Positions 1 to 7,057 of a stretch of DNA of 24,936 nucleotides are shown piece after piece. The position numbers and the translations under genes are program-made. A model generated the notes under the pieces. The model saw only the letters and a program-made list of their open reading frames with translations, had not been told where the DNA came from and did not search any database. The first letter of the stretch is position 1, and every line of letters starts with the position of its first letter. The stretch lies in the NCBI GenBank assembly GCA_964593905.1, contig CAZQLE010000030.1, positions 1 through 24,936 on the forward strand. The letters run 5' to 3'. Origin of the DNA: CAZQLE01 sp964593905 (lineage in GTDB: Bacteria; Chloroflexota; Anaerolineae; Anaerolineales; Anaerolineaceae).

Positions 1-2
1 AT

Positions 3-344
3 TTTGAGCTCTTCGTCCGCCAGTACCGGCCCTTTCACATCACCTTCACCCCCCTGGGTTCTCCCCTCGAGGTGCGCCTTGCGCGGCGCGACTTCACCCG
101 CTATATCACCAAATCCATCTTCCTTGGTAAATCGCTCTGGCAAACTGAACAGTTCGAAAGCTACCAGTACTACACCGAAGCTGAATTTCGCGTGGCCTGC
201 GAGCGCCAGGGGCTGATCATTCGCGAGCTGCACACCCTGACCATGAACGAAGAAAAATGGCGCAGCCAGGTGGAGATCATCACCCCCGGCATCGAGTTCC
301 CTGATGAGCACATCCTAATTCTGGCGCAGTTGCAAACAGAATAA
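3..344 (+). CDS. C-terminal fragment of a probable SAM-dependent methyltransferase
   Basis: The frame is open from the window edge and ends in TAA, giving 113 residues of a gene whose start lies outside the window. The visible part contains RLARRDFTRYITKSIF, then a stretch reading YYTEAEFRVACERQGLIIREL. That resembles the last helix-strand unit of class I methyltransferases, where a regulatory helix precedes a G-L/F-x-V strand. It ends in a short beta-rich tail. The SAM-binding motif would be upstream and cannot be checked, so the assignment is by resemblance only. An internal ATG at 72 is not a likely start because the coding character continues upstream of it. Confidence 0.6.
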   Translation, partial: FELFVRQYRPFHITFTPLGSPLEVRLARRDFTRYITKSIFLGKSLWQTEQFESYQYYTEAEFRVACERQGLIIRELHTLTMNEEKWRSQVEIITPGIEFPDEHILILAQLQTE

Positions 345-498
345 CCCCTTCACCAATTCTTCATAATCGCGTGCTATGGTAAGTAAAGAAAATACCTGAC
401 GACTCAGCTATAGGTGAAAGAAGCCTATTGCGGTGTTCGCGGGTGCGAAGCACCCGCCGCCTGCGCAGTTACGAAAATACAGAAGAATTGGAGCAGCA
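345..498 (+). promoter_or_regulatory. leader of the zinc-ribbon membrane protein gene with a perfect hairpin
   Basis: This noncoding gap contains a TG-extended but poor -10-like element (TGC followed by TATGGT at 375-380). It also has a perfect 8 bp stem at 439-446 and 450-457 closed by a GAA loop. A ribosome binding site (GGAG, about 490-493) lies before the ATG at 499. The hairpin sits 42 bases before the start codon, so it would be in the 5' leader. I do not recognise a known riboswitch class. Confidence 0.35.
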
Positions 499-945
499 AT
501 GAATAAAAATATCAAATGGATTTTGATCGGTATGGTGGTTTCTTTCGCCGTTTTGCTGGCAGTGGTGTTGTTGTTCGGCGCTTTTGGCCTGCACGGAAGG
601 ATGCCCTATGCAATGGGCGGGTTTGGGCGTCACCCAATGATGGATGGTTTTGACGGGCGCGGGATGCACGATGGCTTTCGCGCCTTTGGCAGATGGCCGA
701 TGATGGGCGGTTTTGGTCTGCTGGGCGGGCTGTTGATGCTTGGCGGCCTGGCGATCCCGCTGCTCCTCTTCGCTCTGGCGGTCTACGGCGTCATCGCCTT
801 GCTGCGGCGCAGCCGGCTGCCTCAGGGACCGGTCGTTTCTTCATCTGCAGCCGCCCCGGTAGAAGCATCGGCGCTGTGCGCGCACTGCGGCGGCCCCACC
901 CAGGCGGGCTGGAACCACTGCCCGGCCTGCGGTGAAAAATTGTAG
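499..945 (+). CDS. small membrane protein with Met/His/Gly-rich loop and C-terminal zinc ribbon
   Basis: A 148-residue protein of unknown function. Residues 6-28 form a membrane segment or uncleaved signal anchor. Residues 31-72 are a loop rich in Met, His, Gly, Phe and Arg (for example RHPMMDGFDGRGMHDGF). Residues 73-101 form a second membrane segment, and a charged Ala/Ser linker leads to a zinc ribbon with Cys127-x2-Cys130 and Cys141-x2-Cys144. With two membrane segments the zinc ribbon is most likely cytoplasmic and the Met/His loop extracytoplasmic. The ATG at 499 was chosen over longer in-frame starts because GGAG lies just upstream and the membrane helix begins at once. The Met/His loop could bind metal, which is inference. 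A terminator follows 20 bases after the stop. Confidence 0.75.
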   Translation: MNKNIKWILIGMVVSFAVLLAVVLLFGAFGLHGRMPYAMGGFGRHPMMDGFDGRGMHDGFRAFGRWPMMGGFGLLGGLLMLGGLAIPLLLFALAVYGVIALLRRSRLPQGPVVSSSAAAPVEASALCAHCGGPTQAGWNHCPACGEKL

Positions 946-965
946 CTAGAGCGTTTACAATCCAC

Positions 966-999
966 ACAGCGTCCTGTCAATTGCAGGGCGCTGTTTTTT
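966..999 (+). terminator. intrinsic terminator after the zinc-ribbon membrane protein
   Basis: An 11 bp stem (966-976 with 984-994, one G-T wobble) with a 7-base loop is followed directly by a run of T. It separates the upstream gene from the LacI-type operon. Confidence 0.9.
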
Positions 1000-1009
1000 A
1001 AATTCCCGC

Positions 1010-1038
1010 TTGACAAACCCGTTAAACCTTTCTATGAT
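1010..1038 (+). promoter_or_regulatory. sigma70-type promoter of the LacI/URO-D operon
   Basis: TTGACA at 1010-1015 and TATGAT at 1033-1038 are separated by exactly 17 bases. The predicted transcription start is near 1045, inside the first operator-like repeat, about 30 bases before the ATG at 1076. Confidence 0.85.
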
Positions 1039-1042
1039 AAAT

Positions 1043-1068
1043 CTACACGAGTAGACTACACGAGTAGA
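1043..1068 (+). repeat. tandem 13-bp repeat, probable operator for the LacI-type regulator
   Basis: The unit CTACACGAGTAGA occurs twice back to back (1043-1055, 1056-1068). Each copy is itself an inverted repeat (CTAC-ACGA-GTAG). The pair overlaps the predicted transcription start and lies just before the LacI-type gene. This fits autorepression of the whole operon; binding is inferred from position and symmetry. Confidence 0.7.
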
Positions 1069-1075
1069 TAATCAG

Positions 1076-2131
1076 ATGAGCAACTTTTCTATAAAAACAA
1101 ATCCAAATCGTAATGATGTAGCCCGGCATGCCGGTGTTTCAGTGGCCACTGTTTCGTATGTCATTAACAATGGCCCGCGCCCTGTCGCACCAGAAACCCG
1201 CGCGCGGGTTCTGCAATCGATTGCCGAGCTGGGCTATCGCCCCCATGCCATCGCGCGCAGCCTGCGCACCGGTTCAACCCGCGTCATCGGCTTGCTGGTA
1301 CCCAGTCTCATTTCCACTTTTCAAGCTTTCTTAATCAACGCCATTGAAGAAAATCTGGCCGAATACGACTACAGCCTGATCGTCTCCAGCTCGCATGAAG
1401 ATTGCGACCGCGAAGCCCATCTGCTGGATATGCTTGCCAGCCATTCCATCGACGGTCTGATCTACATCCCAACCGCCTGTGCAAACCAGGAACGAATTGT
1501 GGAGCTTTCGCAGCGCGGCACCCCGGTGGTTTTTGTGGACCGCTTTCACTCACCCGAAACATTTGATGTCATCACCAGTGATAACCGGGACGCGGCATAC
1601 CAATCCACCCGGTATTTAATTTCTCAGGGCTGCAAAAAGATCCTGTGCCTCAATTTCAGCGAAGAGGCGTCCACCGCCGTCGAACGATCGCAAGGATTCT
1701 TTCAGGCAATCACCGAATCGGGTCTTGAGCAAAGCATCAATACAGAAATGATTGTGCATTACACCCTGCATGAAACGGTCAGCGCTTGCATGGCTGCTTA
1801 TGTTTCCCATTCTGGTTTGCCAGACGGGGTGCTGGTCTGTTCAGAACTGTTCTTCCCGGAGACGCTCAGTTTTCTCACCGCACAGGATGCGCAAATTCTC
1901 GCTCAGGTCAAAATTGCCGGAGGGTTTTCAAGCGCTGCATTTCAAAAAAACCTCTACCCGCCTTTTCCGCTTGTCAGTCAGGATACCGACCAGATGGCGC
2001 AGCTCGCCATCCAACGCCTGATGGATCGCATACAGGGGAATCATCCGCCCGTGGAATTTCAACGAATTCCATTTATTTATCCTTCCGAGTTTCGTTCTGC
2101 GCACTTTTCAGCCAAGGAGTCTTTCTCATGA
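1076..2131 (+). CDS. LacI-family transcriptional regulator
   Basis: A 351-residue protein of normal LacI/GalR length. Residues 11-32 hold the helix-turn-helix (NDVARHAGVSVATVSYVIN), followed by the hinge region YRPHAIARSLRTGST. A periplasmic-binding-protein-like effector domain follows, beginning IGLLVPSL and including the typical DGLIYIP and PVVFVDR stretches. It is predicted to repress its own operon through the tandem repeats at 1043-1068 and to respond to a sugar or sugar derivative. The ligand cannot be read from the sequence. There is no obvious ribosome binding site before the ATG, though the ATG is the first good start and the helix-turn-helix follows at normal distance. Its stop overlaps the next start (ATGA at 2128-2131), so the two genes are translationally coupled. 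Confidence 0.95.
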   Translation: MSNFSIKTNPNRNDVARHAGVSVATVSYVINNGPRPVAPETRARVLQSIAELGYRPHAIARSLRTGSTRVIGLLVPSLISTFQAFLINAIEENLAEYDYSLIVSSSHEDCDREAHLLDMLASHSIDGLIYIPTACANQERIVELSQRGTPVVFVDRFHSPETFDVITSDNRDAAYQSTRYLISQGCKKILCLNFSEEASTAVERSQGFFQAITESGLEQSINTEMIVHYTLHETVSACMAAYVSHSGLPDGVLVCSELFFPETLSFLTAQDAQILAQVKIAGGFSSAAFQKNLYPPFPLVSQDTDQMAQLAIQRLMDRIQGNHPPVEFQRIPFIYPSEFRSAHFSAKESFS

Positions 2132-3261
2132 ACCACCGCCAGCGAGTAATGACCGCCCTTCAACATCAAGAACCCGATATGGTTCCGCTCGACCTGGGCG
2201 CCACCGAAAACACCACCATCGCACGCATTGCTTATCTTAATTTGCGCGCCCATTACGGGATGATGCCTGACCCGGCTCCATTCATTATCAATCGCCAAAT
2301 GGATGCAGTCTTCCCCCAGGATGACCTGCTCCAGCGTCTTGGCATTGATTTTCGCCCGGTGCGCCCATCCTCCACCTGGAAAGCCCCCACCCGCGAGATG
2401 GCCGACAACAGTTTTTATGATGAGCTAAACATCCGCTGGAAGAAAGCCTCTTACTATTACGATATGGTTGAACACCCGCTGCATTCAAACACCTTTGATG
2501 AAATCCGGTCCTTCACCTGGCCTGATACCTCTCTGCCTGCCCGCGTGGCGGGGCTCCGCGAACAGGCAAAAAAGCTGCACGAAGAAACAGATTACGCCAT
2601 CGTCACCGGGCATCTTACCTGGGGGCCATTCGAACTGGGCTGCGCATTGCGCGGCTACGATCAATTTTGCATGGATTTCTACGAAAACCCGCAACTGGCT
2701 GAATACTTATTGGATAAAAATCTTGAGCTGGCAATCGGTTTTTGGGATGCCTATCTTTCACAGGTCGGCGATTATATTCAGGTGGCGGCTCAGGGAGATG
2801 ACCTTGGCATGCAGACCGGCACTTTTATCTCTCCCAAGATGTATCGCAAATTCATCAAGCCGCGTCATAAAGCCCTTTTCGATTTTATTAAATCCAAAAC
2901 CAACGCCAAAATATTTTTACATAGCTGCGGTTCAGTCTATGACCTGATTCCCGATTTTATCGAAGCCGGGGTGGAAATCCTCAGCCCGGTGCAGTTTAGC
3001 GCCGCAAAAATGGATCTTGCCCGCCTGAAACACGATTTTGGGAAGGAATTAACCTTCTGGGGCGGTGGCATCGACACCCAACAAATGCTGCCCAAAGGAT
3101 CGCTGGCCGAAATTCGCGACCAGGTAAGCCAGATTTTTGACCTGATGGCGCCCGGCGGTGGATTTGTTTTTGTCCCTGTGCATAACATCCAATCGGATAT
3201 TACCCCCGACCGAATTGACACAGTTTATCAAACCGCGTTAGAAAAACGAAGCTACAGGTAA
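2128..3261 (+). CDS. uroporphyrinogen decarboxylase (URO-D)-like protein, probably methyltransferase type
   Basis: A 377-residue URO-D superfamily (TIM-barrel) protein. It contains the family stretches GPFELGCALRGYDQFCMDFYENPQL, GDDLGMQTGTFISPKMYRKFIKPRH and, at about residue 265, HSCGSVYDLIPDFIEAGVEILSPVQ. It ends with the GGGFVFVPVHNIQSDI barrel strand. I do not see the RQAGR-type N-terminal motif that true heme-pathway HemE enzymes use to bind porphyrin. The HSC residues resemble the zinc site of corrinoid methyltransferases such as MtaA. The ATG at 2128 has AAGGAG upstream and overlaps the regulator's stop; a longer in-frame extension is only a shadow of the regulator gene. Its place between a LacI regulator and a sugar permease suggests a role in catabolism of a sugar or a methylated compound (inference). 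No corrinoid protein gene is nearby. Confidence 0.85.
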   Translation: MNHRQRVMTALQHQEPDMVPLDLGATENTTIARIAYLNLRAHYGMMPDPAPFIINRQMDAVFPQDDLLQRLGIDFRPVRPSSTWKAPTREMADNSFYDELNIRWKKASYYYDMVEHPLHSNTFDEIRSFTWPDTSLPARVAGLREQAKKLHEETDYAIVTGHLTWGPFELGCALRGYDQFCMDFYENPQLAEYLLDKNLELAIGFWDAYLSQVGDYIQVAAQGDDLGMQTGTFISPKMYRKFIKPRHKALFDFIKSKTNAKIFLHSCGSVYDLIPDFIEAGVEILSPVQFSAAKMDLARLKHDFGKELTFWGGGIDTQQMLPKGSLAEIRDQVSQIFDLMAPGGGFVFVPVHNIQSDITPDRIDTVYQTALEKRSYR

Positions 3262-3266
3262 GATAG

Positions 3267-4265
3267 ATGAACGCCGCCATTCCCCGCTTAACTCAGCTCG
3301 ACCGCAATAAAATCTCAAACCTGTTTCAGTATGGGATTTTTGGTTTATTTCTTCTGCTGGTAGTGTTTTTCAGCACCCGCAACCCCAATTTCTTGACCAT
3401 CAACAATATCCTGTTGATCTTACAGCAGTCTGCGCCAATTGGCATTGCAGTCATTGGAATGACTTTTGTCTTGATGATCGGCGGCATTGATATTTCGGTC
3501 GGGCAAAATATGTTCCTGACTGCCATGCTGGTCGGCGTTTTGATGGAAGCCATGAAACCTTCCGGTTTTCTCGGCACCCCCCTCAGTTATGTGGCGATTT
3601 ACTCCTTCACCATCCTTATCAGCGGTCTGGTTGGCGCAATTAATGGGTTTTTCATCGCTCGGGTCAAGATCATCCCGTTTATCACCACCCTGGCTACCAT
3701 GGGCATATGCCGCGGCCTGGGACTGATGGCTTCCAATTCGCAAGCTTTTTATCTCGATATGCTCAGCCCAATTTCAAACGGCCGTTTTTTGGGCATTCCC
3801 GTGGTGGTGTTGATGCTGGTGGTGCTGATGTTTGTGTTTGATTACATCCTGCGCCGCACTCCCTTCGGGTTGCAGCTTAAGGCAATTGGCAATCAGGCCG
3901 CCGGTGCAGAACGCATCGGCATCAATGTCAAACGCAATACTTTTTTGGTGTATGTTCTGTGCGGCATCCTGGCTGGCATTGGCGGCATACTCTCTGCTGG
4001 TCAGGTTGCCTCTGTGGCGATCAATTTTGCAGATGGCAATGAGTTTCTGATCATTTCTGCTGCCGTGCTGGGCGGAACCAGTCTTTTTGGTGGCAAGGGC
4101 ACGGTTTTTCCCGGTGCAATCTTTGGCATATTGCTCGTCACCACCATTATCAACGGTATGACCATGATGAATGCCTCACCCTATGCGTATCGCATTGTCC
4201 GCGGCATCATCATTTTCATGGCAGTGATGATTGACAGTGTTAATTTCAAAGGTGAGTTGCGCTAA
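3267..4265 (+). CDS. RbsC-type sugar ABC transporter permease
   Basis: A 332-residue inner-membrane permease of the ribose/xylose/autoinducer-2 class (BPD_transp_2). It has many hydrophobic segments and the family signatures GIDISVGQ (about residue 73) and GGTSLFGGKGTVFPGAIFGILL (about residues 271-292). A charged N-terminal stretch precedes the first helix. It begins 5 bases after the URO-D-like gene, in the same operon. The partners this class normally needs, a tandem-domain ATPase and a periplasmic sugar-binding protein, are absent from this operon and from the window, so they must be encoded elsewhere or replaced by another system's subunits. Confidence 0.92.
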   Translation: MNAAIPRLTQLDRNKISNLFQYGIFGLFLLLVVFFSTRNPNFLTINNILLILQQSAPIGIAVIGMTFVLMIGGIDISVGQNMFLTAMLVGVLMEAMKPSGFLGTPLSYVAIYSFTILISGLVGAINGFFIARVKIIPFITTLATMGICRGLGLMASNSQAFYLDMLSPISNGRFLGIPVVVLMLVVLMFVFDYILRRTPFGLQLKAIGNQAAGAERIGINVKRNTFLVYVLCGILAGIGGILSAGQVASVAINFADGNEFLIISAAVLGGTSLFGGKGTVFPGAIFGILLVTTIINGMTMMNASPYAYRIVRGIIIFMAVMIDSVNFKGELR

Positions 4266-4292
4266 CCCAAAATGTACTGAGGAGAATATTTT

Positions 4293-5402
4293 ATGCCGGG
4301 GCTTTCAACATTAACCCCTTACCATGCCTATCAACACGAACGCAATTACGGCTGCCGCATCTCTGAGTGGACGATAAAGGGCTACCGCACGCTGGTGATG
4401 GAAAATAACTTCCTGCGCGTTTCAATCCTGGCAGGCAAGGGAACTGATATCTTTGAACTGCTTTACAAACCCCTGGATGTGGATATCATGCTGCGGCTGC
4501 CAGCAGGTTTGCGTAGCAAGGAAGAATTCTCAGCTCCTGCTTATCAACCTGGCAGCCCCATTCTGGATCAGTTTTTTGGTGGCTGGTTTGAGATGTTCCC
4601 CAATGCCGGTTTTCCATTTGAACACCAGGGCTTAAACTGGGGATTGCATGGTGAGGTAACCTTACAGGCCTGGGATGTGGAGATCGTCAAAAACACAGCC
4701 GAAGAAATTGCGCTATGTTTCTTGCTGCGCACCCTCCGTACGCCATTTCACCTTAAAAAAATTGTGCGCATGAAGTATAACCAGGCTTGCCTGTTCTTTG
4801 AAGAAACCATTACCAACGAGGGGGCTCAACCCATGAACACCAGTTGGGGACAACATCCCTGTTTTGGCTGGCCCTTCATCGATGATTCCTGTCGTATCTA
4901 TCTTCCACAATGTCAGGCGCTGACCCTGCCAGAAAAGATGGATGAAAACACCCGTTTTAAACCCGGTCAAAACACACCCTGGCCGCTGCTGCAAGGATTG
5001 GATGGACAAATGATCGATGCTTCACTTGTCTGCGGGGCCAATGCAGCCTGCCAGGACCATATCTACCTGACCGGATATGATGAAGGTTGGTATGCCATCA
5101 CCAATCACAACCTGGGGCTCGGTTTTGGTATGCAATTTGATCCTCGACTATACCGCTTCTTGACCTGCTGGCAGGTTTATCGGGGTGCGTTAGATTACCC
5201 CTGGTGGGGTGGAACCTACAACATCGCCCTGGAACCTCAGACCAGTTATCCCAACTTGCTGCCCGAACAGATTCGCGCTGGTAACGCGCTGCACTTTGAA
5301 CCGGGCCAAAGTAGAAACACCCAGTATTGTGCTGCTTTTTATACAACCACCGCTGTGATCACCGGCATTTCATCCACAGGGCTGGTCAGAACATGTGCAT
5401 AA
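4293..5402 (+). CDS. DUF4432 family, aldose 1-epimerase-like protein
   Basis: A 369-residue protein resembling the DUF4432/galactose mutarotase-like fold: an N-terminal beta-rich part with RVSILAGKGTDIFELLYKP, a central HGEVTLQAWDVE region, and a later WGQHPCFGWPFID stretch containing a likely active-site His. The family is linked to sugar handling, probably anomer interconversion, but its exact substrate is not established. GAGGAG lies 8 bases before the ATG. As the last gene of the LacI operon it probably acts on the same sugar imported by the permease. A perfect hairpin at 5414-5450 follows the stop. Confidence 0.85.
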   Translation: MPGLSTLTPYHAYQHERNYGCRISEWTIKGYRTLVMENNFLRVSILAGKGTDIFELLYKPLDVDIMLRLPAGLRSKEEFSAPAYQPGSPILDQFFGGWFEMFPNAGFPFEHQGLNWGLHGEVTLQAWDVEIVKNTAEEIALCFLLRTLRTPFHLKKIVRMKYNQACLFFEETITNEGAQPMNTSWGQHPCFGWPFIDDSCRIYLPQCQALTLPEKMDENTRFKPGQNTPWPLLQGLDGQMIDASLVCGANAACQDHIYLTGYDEGWYAITNHNLGLGFGMQFDPRLYRFLTCWQVYRGALDYPWWGGTYNIALEPQTSYPNLLPEQIRAGNALHFEPGQSRNTQYCAAFYTTTAVITGISSTGLVRTCA

Positions 5403-5413
5403 CCGATCCCGTA

Positions 5414-5450
5414 AAATCTCCTGCCTTGTTATAATCAAGGCAGGAGATTT
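5414..5450 (+). promoter_or_regulatory. perfect 15-bp hairpin: terminator-like, with TATAAT in the loop and the next gene's RBS in the arm
   Basis: Positions 5414-5428 are perfectly complementary to 5436-5450, around a 7-base loop. The loop contains TATAAT (5430-5435), preceded by TGT, which makes a TG-extended -10 element. The right arm contains GGCAGGAG, the ribosome binding site of the gene starting at 5455. Read-through RNA would therefore fold and hide the site. RNA started from the loop promoter (near 5442) would lack the left arm and leave it open. There is no long T-run, so termination is uncertain. Confidence 0.7.
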
Positions 5451-5454
5451 GTTT

Positions 5455-6078
5455 ATGCCCACTTCTGCCTTTCGCATCTGCACCCCCCATCTCTCACTAA
5501 AAATCTGGCAGCCTGCCGACGCCCCGCTGCTGCATGAGGCCATTGACGCAAGTGTCGAACACCTTAAACCCTGGCTGCCCTTTGCCGATTTTGAGCCCAA
5601 ACCGCTGGCCGCGCGTGAAGAGATGCTGACCGGCTGGTATCAAAAATTTCTTAACGGCGAAGATTTTTTCTACGGCATTTTTAACCCGCAAGAAACGTGC
5701 TGTCTGGGCAGTTCGGGCATGCACACCCGCCTGGGGCCCACCCTGCGCGAGATCGGCTACTGGCTGCGCCCCGATATGGTGGGCAAAGGGCTGGTCACCG
5801 AAGCCGCGGCCGCCTTCACCCGCGCTGCTTTCGCGATCGACCGGGTCGAAAAGGTCGAGATCCATGTTGCCGTGGGCAACGATCGCAGCGCCGCGGTGGC
5901 CTACCGCCTGGGCTACACCCTGGAAGGCATTCTGCGCCGCCGGGTGGAGCTGTGCGGCGGGCAAAAAGCCGATGCGCGCATCTACGGCATGTTGGCAGAG
6001 GAATTTACCGCCTCGCCAGCGGCAACTTTATCTGCCGAAATGCAGGCGTTTGACCTGCACGGAAACCGTCTAATCTAA
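5455..6078 (+). CDS. GNAT-family N-acetyltransferase (RimJ/RimL type)
   Basis: A 207-residue GNAT protein. The acetyl-CoA binding region is GYWLRPDMVGKGLVTEA (residues 101-117). It is followed by the NDRSAAVAYRLGYTLEG segment near residues 142-158, typical of RimJ/RimL-like enzymes that acetylate protein N-termini or small amines. It carries a short C-terminal extension beyond the usual domain. The substrate is unknown. The ATG at 5455 was preferred to the in-frame TTG at 5395 because a strong GGCAGGAG lies 8 bases upstream and the longer form would run through the hairpin at 5414-5450. It is the first gene of a compact eight-gene run. Confidence 0.88.
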   Translation: MPTSAFRICTPHLSLKIWQPADAPLLHEAIDASVEHLKPWLPFADFEPKPLAAREEMLTGWYQKFLNGEDFFYGIFNPQETCCLGSSGMHTRLGPTLREIGYWLRPDMVGKGLVTEAAAAFTRAAFAIDRVEKVEIHVAVGNDRSAAVAYRLGYTLEGILRRRVELCGGQKADARIYGMLAEEFTASPAATLSAEMQAFDLHGNRLI

Positions 6079-6093
6079 TTGCCGGGGGGCACA

Positions 6094-6615
6094 ATGACTT
6101 ATCCAGACGAAATCCATTCTCGGGTTGGTTCCCGCCCCATCATTGCCGCGGCCGCGGTGGTGTTTATCGCCGACCGGCAGGGCAACCTGCTGTTGCTGCG
6201 CGAAAAAGCAGGCGGTCGCTGGCATCTGCCCCTCGGATGGATGGAGCCGGGTGAGACACTGGAAAACACCGCCCAGCGGACCATTCAGGATCTGCTCAGC
6301 CTGACGGTGGATGACCTGTGGCTGGTCAACGTGTTTTCGGGACCTCAAATCGCCCGCGGCCCGGCCGGCAGTGAAACCTTCCCCATCACCGCTGCCTATC
6401 TGCCCCGCACGGTCAAAGGGAGCCTGAAAGCCCATGCCCGCCTGGCCGAACTGCGCTTTTTTGCCACCTGGAACCTGCACCTTGAAGAGATCTACCCGCC
6501 CGACCAGCCCATCGTAAACCACTTTGTGCAGCGTTTCCCTGGCGGGCGGCCACAGTCGCTGGAAGACATGCCCGGCTATCACAACAAGTATTTCTGGGAA
6601 GACCTTTCCCGTTAA
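6094..6615 (+). CDS. Nudix-fold protein with a degenerate catalytic box
   Basis: A 173-residue Nudix-domain protein. It shows the characteristic entry strands (PIIAAAAVVFI, NLLLLREKAGGRWHLPLGWMEPGE) and the Gly48-x5-Glu54 start of the Nudix box. The box then reads Arg62-Thr-Ile-Gln-Asp-Leu67 where the consensus is R-E-U-x-E-E. Thus Glu63 is Thr, Glu66 is Asp, Glu67 is Leu and the later Gly is Ser. The metal-binding glutamates needed for hydrolysis are mostly gone, so it may bind nucleotides without cleaving them, or use other residues. The ATG is preceded by a G-rich ribosome binding site at 6084-6089, and it sits 15 bases after the GNAT gene. Confidence 0.85.
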   Translation: MTYPDEIHSRVGSRPIIAAAAVVFIADRQGNLLLLREKAGGRWHLPLGWMEPGETLENTAQRTIQDLLSLTVDDLWLVNVFSGPQIARGPAGSETFPITAAYLPRTVKGSLKAHARLAELRFFATWNLHLEEIYPPDQPIVNHFVQRFPGGRPQSLEDMPGYHNKYFWEDLSR

Positions 6616-6630
6616 TCGACAGGCCAAAAA

Positions 6631-6972
6631 ATGACCGCCATCCTCGATTATAAGCTTGAGATTTTCATCCCGCCCGAGTTTGCCGCACTGCTGGCAGAGG
6701 CCCTGGCCGGGGCCGGCGTGGGCCGCATTGGCAATTATGACCACTGCCTGGCGATGATTGAAGTGCGCGGGTTCTGGCGGCCGTTAGACGGCGCAAACCC
6801 CTACCTGGGTACCGCCGGCGAAGTTGAATCGGCCGCCGAGGTCAAGGTGGAGGTCAACACCACCGCCGAACGGGTCCCGGCTGCGCTGGCGGCCATTCGC
6901 CGCGTTCACCCTTACGAAGAGCCGGTCATCAATATCATTCCCCTCGCCAACCGCGATTTTCTAAAAGATTAA
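6631..6972 (+). CDS. stand-alone YqfO/NIF3-insert-like (CutA-like fold) protein
   Basis: A 113-residue protein resembling the alpha/beta domain inserted in YqfO-type NIF3 proteins and also found alone. The diagnostic motifs are GAGVGRIGNYDHC (about residues 27-39) and HPYEEP at residues 93-98. The family has a ferredoxin/CutA-like fold and often forms trimers; its function is not established, though metal binding is sometimes proposed. It follows the Nudix-like gene by 15 bases and belongs to the same operon. No NIF3 metallohydrolase half is present beside it. Confidence 0.8.
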   Translation: MTAILDYKLEIFIPPEFAALLAEALAGAGVGRIGNYDHCLAMIEVRGFWRPLDGANPYLGTAGEVESAAEVKVEVNTTAERVPAALAAIRRVHPYEEPVINIIPLANRDFLKD

Positions 6973-7021
6973 AAACCGTCTTCAATCCCCAATATCCTTA
7001 TAAACATTGCCCAATTCCAGA

Positions 7022-7036
7022 GTAAAATGATTTTAC
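7022..7036. promoter_or_regulatory. 15-bp perfect palindrome overlapping a possible -10 element
   Basis: GTAAAAT-G-ATTTTAC is perfectly symmetrical and covers a -10-like TAAAAT (7023-7028). It lies in the only sizeable gap (85 bases) of the eight-gene run, just before the gene at 7058. It could be an operator at an internal promoter, but no good -35 is visible. Confidence 0.4.
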
Positions 7037-7057
7037 CTATTCCAATTGGAGCCGATC

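Noticed and set aside
1786..2127. N-terminal extension of the URO-D-like frame giving a 491-residue protein
   Set aside because: The extension overlaps the LacI-type gene in another frame and has no coding motifs; the ATG at 2128 has a ribosome site and normal family length.
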